A stretch of 15,672 nucleotides of DNA. Source: Cellvibrionales bacterium. Lineage in GTDB: Bacteria > Pseudomonadota > Gammaproteobacteria > Pseudomonadales > JAHEGP01. The notes beneath the pieces are model-generated. The model was given only the letters and a program-made list of their open reading frames with translations. It had not been told where the DNA came from and ran no database searches. The first letter of the stretch is position 1. Each line of letters begins with the position of its first letter. The stretch is taken from NCBI GenBank assembly GCA_024645065.1, contig JAHEGP010000048.1, positions 1 through 15,672 of the forward strand, given 5' to 3'. The position numbers and the translations under genes were made by a program. Positions 1 through 6,016 of this stretch are shown here, piece by piece.

Positions 1-32
1 CCGGGCACTGCGACGCATCGCTCATAATGTTT

Positions 33-64
33 AAGCCCTGGTGCTTTCCAGACCAGGACGGCTT
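33..64. other. Imperfect hairpin upstream of miaE
   Basis: Arms AAGCC-CTGGT (33-42) and ACCAG (52-56) plus GGCTT (60-64) can pair around a 9-nt loop with a 3-nt bulge. There is no T-run after it, so it is a poor intrinsic terminator. It may end an upstream gene outside the window, or may be chance. Confidence 0.25.
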
Positions 65-91
65 CAAACCTCACTCCCCGGCCTGTACAAT
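63..91 (+). promoter_or_regulatory. Candidate sigma-70 promoter of miaE
   Basis: A -35-like TTCAAA (63-68), a 17-base spacer and a -10-like TACAAT (86-91) lie just before miaE. Transcription would start at about 97-99, leaving almost no leader before the ATG at 100. No Shine-Dalgarno sequence is visible before that ATG, which fits a leaderless message. The boxes were matched by eye only. Confidence 0.4.
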
Positions 92-99
92 CGCGTCCC

Positions 100-804
100 A
101 TGAAATTGCCAGACCTTAGCGCAGTCACATCTTTTTTGGGCGAGCCCACACCGCACCAATGGGTGGAGGAGGCGCGCCGCCCGGAGCGGCTGCCCCAATT
201 GCTCAGTGAACATGCGGACCTTGAACAAAAAGCCGCCCAGTCAGCGCTGACCACTATTCGGCGCTATGCCCAGGGTTTACCGGGGGTTGGACGCGCTCCC
301 GGTCGGGACGGAGGCCAGCCACAGTGCTTTGCTGACCAACCTGCTCATTCCGAGCTCCTCAACAAGATGTCGCGTCTGGCCCGCGAGGAGTTGCGCCATT
401 TCGAGCAGGTACTCGCTATCATGCTGGCGCGCAATATTCCCTATCAGCATGTCTCTTCTTCACGCTACGCCGGCGGACTGCGCGCTCGCATCCGATCCAC
501 GGAGCCCGACAGGCTGGTCGACAGCCTGATAGTCGGAGCCTTTATCGAAGCCCGATCCTGTGAGCGCTTCGCGGTGTTGGCGCCTTGTCTGGATGACGAC
601 CTGGGTCGTTTTTACCATTCGCTTTTGAAATCGGAGTCACGTCATTTCCAGGATTACCTGACCCTGGCTTGCCGTTACGGTGAGCCTTCGATTGAGCCCC
701 GAATCGCCCACTTCCGAGACCTTGAAAACACACTGATACTGGGGTTTGATGACGAGTTTCGATTTCACAGTGGCAGGCCTTCCGATAATGTTCCGGCTGC
801 ATAG
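100..804 (+). CDS. miaE: tRNA-(ms2io6A37) hydroxylase MiaE
   Basis: MiaE is a cytoplasmic non-haem diiron monooxygenase that hydroxylates the isopentenyl group of 2-methylthio-N6-isopentenyladenosine at tRNA position 37. The 234-residue product follows the family from end to end. It opens with an FLGEPTP segment (12-18). Candidate iron ligands are E42 (in LEQKAA), the ExxH at 97-100, E150 in IEARSCERFA, and the ExxH at 179-182 (ESRH). It closes with the conserved FRFHSG (220-225). The stretch at about 58-85 is Gly/Pro-rich and shorter than the E. coli counterpart. The start at 100 is supported because the N-terminus aligns with known MiaE starts; there is no clear ribosome binding site. The gene stands alone. 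Family assignment is very secure from these motifs. Confidence 0.95.
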   Translation: MKLPDLSAVTSFLGEPTPHQWVEEARRPERLPQLLSEHADLEQKAAQSALTTIRRYAQGLPGVGRAPGRDGGQPQCFADQPAHSELLNKMSRLAREELRHFEQVLAIMLARNIPYQHVSSSRYAGGLRARIRSTEPDRLVDSLIVGAFIEARSCERFAVLAPCLDDDLGRFYHSLLKSESRHFQDYLTLACRYGEPSIEPRIAHFRDLENTLILGFDDEFRFHSGRPSDNVPAA

Positions 805-897
805 CGAGTAAAAATCCGGGCTCTATCGGCTATTTCAGCCAACTGCTGTGAAATCCTTCACAAGACGTCGAGCAAGGTTTTCTGGTAGCGTCTTGAC

Positions 898-1092
898 ATG
901 GATGAGGATATTTTCAGAGACAGACGGGTTGGCGAGCGACGCCTTGCGGCGGATATCTCTGGCCAGGTCATATGCCGGCGCATCCATCCCGAACGTCGTA
1001 AACTGGTGCTGCTGCACGATTGCTGGCAGTGGTGGTTGCGAGTGGATTATGTCGAGCATGGCGAACGGAGATCAGCCAGCAGAGGCGACTGA
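898..1092 (+). CDS. Small ERR-motif protein, unknown function
   Basis: A 64-residue reading frame between miaE and lpxH. The product is rich in Arg and Glu with repeats of the type RRVGERR (9-15) and PERRK (31-35), followed by a tryptophan-rich tail (residues 43-52, CWQWWLRVDY). ERR/DRR repeats recur in small gammaproteobacterial proteins of unknown role, and the WQWWLRVDYVE block looks conserved rather than random, which is my reason for calling it. Against it: no good Shine-Dalgarno before the ATG (a weak AAGG is about 20 bases upstream), and overlapping frames exist on both strands. No function can be assigned. Confidence 0.5.
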   Translation: MDEDIFRDRRVGERRLAADISGQVICRRIHPERRKLVLLHDCWQWWLRVDYVEHGERRSASRGD

Positions 1093-1186
1093 TTCTGCTG
1101 CGACTGGCATGCTTGATCTGCTATCCCTGAGGCTGGTTGTCAAGCCAAGCCACTTCAGAACCTGCCTCTTTCCCGGGGTTTGCAGT

Positions 1187-1915
1187 TCAGCTGTGTATCG
1201 GCCAGTGTTGTAAATCCAACTTCCCCTGACTAGCGACTATTGCCCAGGCTTCAGGGCCCCAGTCACCGAGTACCCAGCGTTCACCAGCGCCTGCCGACAG
1301 CTTCACCCGGTGGGTGGCGGGCCTATGGGTATGGCCGTGGATCAATGTCTGAACCCTGTAACGGTCCATCAAGCGAACCACCTCCTGCGGCGTGACATCC
1401 ATAATACTTTCGGGTTTGTTGCGGTTGGCCGCCTTGCTGCCTGCGCGCCACCTGGCGGCAATCTGCAAACGCTTGCTCAGGGGGAGATGAGCCAATAGCC
1501 ATTTGATAGCCGGGTTGCGCACCTTGCGCCTGAACCGCTGGTAGGCGACATCGTCCAGGCACAAGCTATCGCCATGCATCAGCAAAACCGGCCTGCCGTC
1601 GAGTTGAACCACGGCTTCATCGCCCAGTAGCGTCGCGCCGGTAGCCTCGGCGAAGCGCTTGCCGACCAGAAAATCGCGGTTGCCATGCTGGAAGGCGAGT
1701 TGGGTTCCCGCTTCGGTCAGCTCCCGCAAAGCAGCGGTAACCCGGGACGCAAGCGCGGACGGATCGTCATCGCCAATCCAGGCTTCGAAAAGGTCGCCGA
1801 GAATATAAAGCGCCCCGGCCCCGGCCGCCCGCTGCTGCAAAAAAGCGATAAACGCTTCGGTAACCTCCGGGCGGCCTGGCGACAGATGCAGGTCAGCGAT
1901 AAAAAGGGTGGTCAT
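1187..1915 (-). CDS. lpxH: UDP-2,3-diacylglucosamine hydrolase LpxH
   Basis: LpxH is a peripheral inner-membrane metallophosphoesterase of lipid A synthesis. It splits UDP-2,3-diacylglucosamine into lipid X and UMP. The 242-residue protein shows all calcineurin-like metal ligands at the family positions: D8 and H10 (ADLHL), D41 (LGDLFEAW), N79 (HGNRDF), H114 (MHGDS) and H193/H195/H197 (HGHTH). Its length is normal for the family. The ATG overlaps the ppiB stop codon by four bases (ATGA), so the two genes are translationally coupled in one minus-strand operon. The ppiB-lpxH pairing is also found in E. coli and Pseudomonas. Confidence 0.96.
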   Translation of the reverse strand: MTTLFIADLHLSPGRPEVTEAFIAFLQQRAAGAGALYILGDLFEAWIGDDDPSALASRVTAALRELTEAGTQLAFQHGNRDFLVGKRFAEATGATLLGDEAVVQLDGRPVLLMHGDSLCLDDVAYQRFRRKVRNPAIKWLLAHLPLSKRLQIAARWRAGSKAANRNKPESIMDVTPQEVVRLMDRYRVQTLIHGHTHRPATHRVKLSAGAGERWVLGDWGPEAWAIVASQGKLDLQHWPIHS

Positions 1916-2421
1916 TTAGTCATGTAGTCGTCGCTGACGGTAACGCTTTCGATGACTACAGGCTCGACGGGAACATCCTGGTGGCCACCTTTCGAACCGG
2001 TTCGGACAGCCTCGATTTTCTTGACGGTATCCATACCCTCAACCACCCTGCCGAAGACCGCATAGCCCCAACCCTGGGACGTCTTTGTCGTGTGGTTGAG
2101 AAAGTTATTGTCTTTCAGGTTGATAAAAAATTGTGCAGTCGCTGATTCCGGGTCCATGGTGCGCGCCATCGCTACGGTGCCGGTGTCGTTTTTGAGGCCA
2201 TTGTCGGCTTCATTGGCTATGGGTGGTCGAGTGCGCTTTTGTTGCATCTCGGCGTCAAAACCGCCGCCCTGGATCATAAAATCACCGATCACGCGGTGGA
2301 ATATGGTGCCGTCGAAAAAACCATCCCTGGCGTACTGCAGGAAGTTGGCTGCAGTAATCGGGGCCTTGTCAAAATCCAGCTCCAGAACGATAGTGCCGTG
2401 GTTGGTTTGTAATGTAATCAT
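1912..2421 (-). CDS. ppiB: Peptidyl-prolyl cis-trans isomerase B (cyclophilin)
   Basis: A cytoplasmic cyclophilin that speeds prolyl isomerisation during protein folding. The 169-residue product starts MITLQTNHG, as bacterial cyclophilins do, and carries the core residues FHRV with R43, F48, Q51 in GDFMIQGGG, the AQFFINL block (96-102) and the GYAVFG strand (119-124). A longer in-frame extension reaches 2532. I chose the ATG at 2421 because the extra 37 residues have no family counterpart and would run through the shared promoter region with glnS. There is no signal peptide, which favours PpiB over periplasmic PpiA. It is the first gene of the ppiB-lpxH operon and diverges from glnS. Confidence 0.94.
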   Translation of the reverse strand: MITLQTNHGTIVLELDFDKAPITAANFLQYARDGFFDGTIFHRVIGDFMIQGGGFDAEMQQKRTRPPIANEADNGLKNDTGTVAMARTMDPESATAQFFINLKDNNFLNHTTKTSQGWGYAVFGRVVEGMDTVKKIEAVRTGSKGGHQDVPVEPVVIESVTVSDDYMTK

Positions 2422-2452
2422 GTAAGCTGTCCCAATAATGAGTAAGTCGGCT

Positions 2453-2481
2453 ATGATACGTGCTGGCACGGTGAAAGGAAA
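2453..2481 (-). promoter_or_regulatory. Possible ppiB-lpxH promoter
   Basis: On the minus strand a -10-like TATCAT (complement of 2453-2458) is preceded at 17 bases by TTTCCT (complement of 2476-2481). The -10 is fair and the -35 weak. Position is right for the divergent ppiB-lpxH operon, about 30 bases before the ppiB ATG. Confidence 0.3.
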
Positions 2482-2494
2482 AGCCCCGGTGCTG

Positions 2495-2523
2495 TTTAAC
2501 GCCTGCAGCAGTGTCGCTATAAT
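2495..2523 (+). promoter_or_regulatory. Sigma-70 promoter of glnS-cysS
   Basis: A perfect TATAAT (2518-2523) with a weak -35 TTTAAC (2495-2500) at 17 bases. Transcription would start at about 2530, giving a leader of about 29 bases with GGAAA (2542-2546) as a distant ribosome binding site before the glnS ATG at 2559. Confidence 0.55.
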
Positions 2524-2558
2524 CCCGCCCATTTATCCACTGGAAACAATCTGTCGCC

Positions 2559-4229
2559 ATGAGCGAAAATGAGAAACCCCAGCATTTCCTGCAGCAAATC
2601 ATCCGTGATGACATTGCCGCCGGTAAGGTCGAAAAGCCCATCACACGCTTTCCACCGGAGCCCAACGGCTACCTGCATATCGGCCACGCCAAATCGATTT
2701 GCCTGAATTTTGGTCTTGCTATCCAGTTTAAAGGCGCCTGCAACCTGCGGTTTGACGATACCAACCCGGAGAAGGAAGAGGACGAGTATGTTCGTGCGAT
2801 CGAGGAGGATGTGCGCTGGCTGGGTTTCGAGTGGGAGGGTTCCCCGCTGTTTGCGTCAGACTACTTTGATACCCTCTATCAATGGGCACGCTACCTGGTT
2901 GAGCGGCGCCTCGCTTACGTCTGTGAACTTGACGGAGACACCATGCGTCAGTTTCGTGGCACGCTTACCGAGCCGGGCAAAGATAGCCCCTATCGTGATC
3001 GACCGCTGGACGAAAGCCTTGAACTGCTGGAGCAGATGCGGACCGGTTTGATACCCGAGGGTAGAGCGACCCTGCGCGCGCGAATCGACATGGCGTCGCC
3101 AAACCTGAATATGCGTGACCCGGTGCTCTATCGCATCAAGCGAGTGGCGCACCATCGCACCGGCGACAAGTGGAATATCTATCCGTCCTACGATTTTGCC
3201 CACGGACAGGAAGACGCTATCGAGGGCGTAACGCATTCCATCTGCACCCTGGAGTTTGAGGATCACAGGCCGCTTTACGATTGGTTTATAGAACATCTTC
3301 CGGTGCCGTCGAAGCCGCGCCAATATGAGTTTGCCCGTCTAAATCTCAGCTACACCGTAACCAGCAAACGCAAGCTGAAACTGCTGGTTGACGAGGGTGT
3401 AGTGAGCGGCTGGGATGATCCTCGCATGCCGACTATTGCCGGCCTGCGGCGGCGCGGCTACAGCGCCGCCGCCATTCGCCAGTTTTGTGACATGATCGGC
3501 GTAACCCGTTCCGACAGCCTTGTCGACGTTGGCATGCTGGAGTTCGCCATTCGCGATCATCTCAACAAAACGGCCCCGCGGGCGATGTGTGTGCTTGAGC
3601 CGCTGAAGCTGATTATCAGTAACTTCGAGCCAGGAGCGACTGAGATGATGAGTGCGCCAGTCCATCCTGACCAACCGGCATCCGGTAGCCGGCAATTGCC
3701 TTTCACCAGGGAGCTATATATCGAGCGCTCTGATTTCAGTGAAGACACCAGTCTCTCCCGCAAAAAGTTTAAAAGGCTTGTCATGGGTGAGTGGGTGCGC
3801 TTGCGCAGCGCCTACATCATACGAGCTGACAGCGTTCAGAGAGATTCCACCGGGGCCATCAGTGCCGTGCACTGTTCGCTGGTGCCAGGCACCGTGGGCG
3901 CCAATCCACCCGAAGGAGTCAAGCCAAGGGGCGTGATTCACTGGGTCTCTGCGACCCATGGCCAGCGTGCTACGGTAAACCTGTACGACCGCCTGTTCAG
4001 TGACGAGACGCCCGATGCCGGCGACAGGGATTTTACCCGGCATCTGAATCCTGAATCATTACTGACAGTAACCGACTGCTGGATAGAACCGGGCCTGGAA
4101 CAGGCCGCACCGGAACAGGCTTTCCAGTTCGAACGCATCGGGTATTTCGTGGCGGACCGGCATGCACACAGTCGTGAACACCCGGTATTCAACCGCACCA
4201 TCGGTCTTAAGGATAGCTCGGACCGCTAA
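2559..4229 (+). CDS. glnS: Glutaminyl-tRNA synthetase
   Basis: A class I aminoacyl-tRNA synthetase that charges tRNA-Gln with glutamine in the cytoplasm. The 556-residue protein has the ATP-binding HIGH motif within PEPNGYLHIGHAKS (33-46), the FDDTNP block (65-70), and the KMSKS equivalent as VTSKRKL (267-273), which matches the VMSKR form typical of GlnRS. The C-terminal half is the beta-barrel anticodon-binding region, and length matches bacterial GlnRS. It is GlnRS rather than GluRS by overall length and by the motif spelling. The gene heads a plus-strand pair with cysS (26 bases between them) and diverges from ppiB-lpxH. This is the order I recall in Pseudomonas. Confidence 0.97.
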   Translation: MSENEKPQHFLQQIIRDDIAAGKVEKPITRFPPEPNGYLHIGHAKSICLNFGLAIQFKGACNLRFDDTNPEKEEDEYVRAIEEDVRWLGFEWEGSPLFASDYFDTLYQWARYLVERRLAYVCELDGDTMRQFRGTLTEPGKDSPYRDRPLDESLELLEQMRTGLIPEGRATLRARIDMASPNLNMRDPVLYRIKRVAHHRTGDKWNIYPSYDFAHGQEDAIEGVTHSICTLEFEDHRPLYDWFIEHLPVPSKPRQYEFARLNLSYTVTSKRKLKLLVDEGVVSGWDDPRMPTIAGLRRRGYSAAAIRQFCDMIGVTRSDSLVDVGMLEFAIRDHLNKTAPRAMCVLEPLKLIISNFEPGATEMMSAPVHPDQPASGSRQLPFTRELYIERSDFSEDTSLSRKKFKRLVMGEWVRLRSAYIIRADSVQRDSTGAISAVHCSLVPGTVGANPPEGVKPRGVIHWVSATHGQRATVNLYDRLFSDETPDAGDRDFTRHLNPESLLTVTDCWIEPGLEQAAPEQAFQFERIGYFVADRHAHSREHPVFNRTIGLKDSSDR

Positions 4230-4255
4230 CACCCCGGCCCAAAAGCAGATTCATT

Positions 4256-5659
4256 ATGGCTTTAAAAATCTACAACACACTGGCGCGAAGCAAGCAGCTG
4301 TTGCAACCAATCGAGCCGAATAAGATTCGCCTTTATGTCTGCGGCATGACGGTTTACGACTATTGTCACCTGGGACACGCCAGGGTGCTGGTCGCCTTTG
4401 ATGTCGTCACCCGCTATCTGCGAGCCCGGGGCTACGAGGTCGACTATGTGCGCAACATAACGGATGTCGACGACAAGATCATTGATCGGGCGCGCAGTAA
4501 TGGCGAAGCTTTCTTTGCGCTCACCGCGCGTTTCATCGCCGCGATGCACGAGGATGAAGCGCGCCTGGGAGTGCTCCCCCCGGACCAGGAGCCCCGCGCC
4601 ACTGCCCATATGGACGACATCATCGCCATGGTGCAAACCCTTGTCGATAAGGGTTATGCCTATGTTGCTGCCAACGGTGATGTCTATTATTCGGTGGAAA
4701 AGTTTTCTCGCTATGGTGCCCTCTCCGGCAAAAAGCCAGACGAATTGCTGGCCGGTGCGCGGATAGAGACCGGAGATATCAAGCGAGATCATCGCGACTT
4801 TGCGCTGTGGAAAGCGGCCAGAGAGGATGAGGTCCACTGGCGCTCACCCTGGGGACCGGGAAGGCCGGGCTGGCATATCGAATGCTCGGCCATGTCCAAA
4901 AGTTGCCTGGGCGCGCACTTCGATATTCACGGTGGCGGCCCCGACCTGCCGTTTCCCCATCACGAAAACGAGATTGCCCAGTCCGAGGCTGCCAACGGGT
5001 GCCAGTTTGTTAATTACTGGATGCATGCCGGGGCGGTGCGGGTTGACGGCGAAAAGATGTCGAAGTCGCTGGGAAACTTTTTCACGATTCGTGAAATCCT
5101 CACCGAATACCACCCCGAGGTGGTTCGCTACCTACTCATCAGCAGCCATTATCGCAGCGCTATCAACTATTCGCTGGAAACCTTGCAGACTGCGCGGGGT
5201 GCATTACAGCGCTTGTATACCGCATTGCGAGGCATCGATGCGGTCGAGATACCCGGGTTGGCCGCGCTGGAAGAGGAAAACGGTTTCACCCGGCGCTTCG
5301 TAGCTGCAATGGACGACGACTTCAACACCCCGCTGGCATTGTCTGTGCTGTTCGAGTTGGTACGAGAGCTCAATCTGGCGCGCAGCGAGGGCGAGGAACT
5401 CAAAACCAGGGATCTTGCGCGCACACTGAAGGGCCTTGGCGCTGTGCTCGGGTTGTTACAGCAAGACCCGGAAGACTTTCTCAAAGCCGGCGGTTCTGAT
5501 GCGCTTGGCGACGCCGACATCGAAGTATTGCTTGCGCAACGCGAGCAGGCAAAGCGCGACAAGGACTACCAGCGGGCGGACGAAATCCGAAACCAGCTTA
5601 AAGATCAGGGCGTGTTGCTGGAAGATAGCCGGGAGGGAACCCTTTGGAAACGATCTTGA
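4256..5659 (+). CDS. cysS: Cysteinyl-tRNA synthetase
   Basis: A class I, zinc-dependent synthetase that charges tRNA-Cys. The 467-residue protein has the HIGH motif as HLGH (38-41) inside CGMTVYDYCHLGHAR, the KMSKS loop at 267-271, and the zinc ligands C29, C210, H235 and E239 at the expected family positions. The C-terminal DALR/anticodon-binding part runs from about residue 315 to the end and ends in a conserved DSREGTLWK stretch. Length is normal. The start lacks a strong ribosome binding site, but MALKIYNT is the usual start in this family. It is probably co-transcribed with glnS. A 287-bp repeat-bounded element begins one base after its stop codon and may act as its transcript end. Confidence 0.97.
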   Translation: MALKIYNTLARSKQLLQPIEPNKIRLYVCGMTVYDYCHLGHARVLVAFDVVTRYLRARGYEVDYVRNITDVDDKIIDRARSNGEAFFALTARFIAAMHEDEARLGVLPPDQEPRATAHMDDIIAMVQTLVDKGYAYVAANGDVYYSVEKFSRYGALSGKKPDELLAGARIETGDIKRDHRDFALWKAAREDEVHWRSPWGPGRPGWHIECSAMSKSCLGAHFDIHGGGPDLPFPHHENEIAQSEAANGCQFVNYWMHAGAVRVDGEKMSKSLGNFFTIREILTEYHPEVVRYLLISSHYRSAINYSLETLQTARGALQRLYTALRGIDAVEIPGLAALEEENGFTRRFVAAMDDDFNTPLALSVLFELVRELNLARSEGEELKTRDLARTLKGLGAVLGLLQQDPEDFLKAGGSDALGDADIEVLLAQREQAKRDKDYQRADEIRNQLKDQGVLLEDSREGTLWKRS

Positions 5660-5660
5660 A

Positions 5661-5685
5661 CTAGTACTCTTTCAGGGTGATATTG
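5661..5685 (+). repeat. Left terminal inverted repeat, 25 bp
   Basis: It begins CTAGTACTCTTTCAGG and is the exact reverse complement of 5923-5947. It starts two bases after the last base of the cysS stop codon. Pairing ends sharply outside the repeat, as expected of element ends. Confidence 0.85.
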
Positions 5686-5827
5686 TCGCATGCAGAGCTT
5701 ACCAGATGATTCAAGTCAAGGCGTAGCCTGCAGGAAATGGCGCGCCCTTTTCAAAGGCTGCAACGATGGATTGGAGCATCTGGTAAGCTCCCTCCGGGCG
5801 GACCGGGAAGCGGTCGCCCGCGTTGTT

Positions 5828-5868
5828 GCGCCTCTTGGTAAGGACGCGCCTCTTGGTAAGGACGCGCC
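5828..5868 (+). repeat. Tandem repeat, two 18-bp copies plus 5 bp
   Basis: Two identical copies of GCGCCTCTTGGTAAGGAC (5828-5845 and 5846-5863) followed by a partial GCGCC (5864-5868). They lie in the loop of the second internal arm of the element. Identity of the copies suggests a recent slippage duplication. Confidence 0.85.
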
Positions 5869-5922
5869 ATTGCCGGCGAGGCACGCCTGGCGCTCAACCG
5901 CTTCCCGATCCGCTGAATACGG

Positions 5923-5947
5923 CAATATCACCCTGAAAGAGTACTAG
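5923..5947 (-). repeat. Right terminal inverted repeat, 25 bp
   Basis: Exact reverse complement of 5661-5685. It ends in GAGTACTAG about 70 bases before the next start codon. Confidence 0.85.
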
Positions 5948-6016
5948 CTGTCGACTGGATATCCGGGAAACTCGAGATCGCCGGCCCTTGTCAGCCCGCA
6001 GAATGGATGTACGACG

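Larger units (their letters stand above)
5661..5947. mobile_element. MITE-like non-coding element, 287 bp
   Basis: A block bounded by perfect 25-bp inverted repeats, starting with CTAG on both sides. It contains no convincing gene. Inside are further inverted pairs: a perfect 14-bp pair (5695-5708 with 5777-5790), a 17-of-19 pair (5798-5816 with 5895-5913), and a 12-of-13 pair joining the two inner loops (5737-5749 with 5858-5870). The first two fold as arms of a three-way junction closed by the terminal stem, and the third would join their loops. There is also an 18-bp tandem duplication. The size, the lack of genes and the ends fit a miniature inverted-repeat transposable element. The outer CTAG could be a 4-bp target duplication of the YTAR type used by IS5-group elements, but CTAG is its own reverse complement, so this is undecided. 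It sits between cysS and the next gene. Confidence 0.6.

Noticed and set aside
848..1213. Overlapping frames on both strands between miaE and lpxH (also 835-1059 minus)
   Set aside because: They show no conserved-looking motif and overlap the better small frame at 898-1092 or the end of lpxH.
2422..2532. N-terminal extension of ppiB to 2532
   Set aside because: The 37 extra residues have no cyclophilin counterpart and overlap the divergent promoter region. The ATG at 2421 gives the standard N-terminus.
5690..5947. 85-residue frame (and its antisense) inside the 287-bp element
   Set aside because: It reads through inverted repeats and the 18-bp tandem copies and has no recognisable domain. 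The sequence is explained by the repeat structure.
5661..5947. Integron attC site or CRISPR repeat
   Set aside because: No attC core (GTTRRRY) at the ends and no spaced direct repeats; only two adjacent tandem copies are present.
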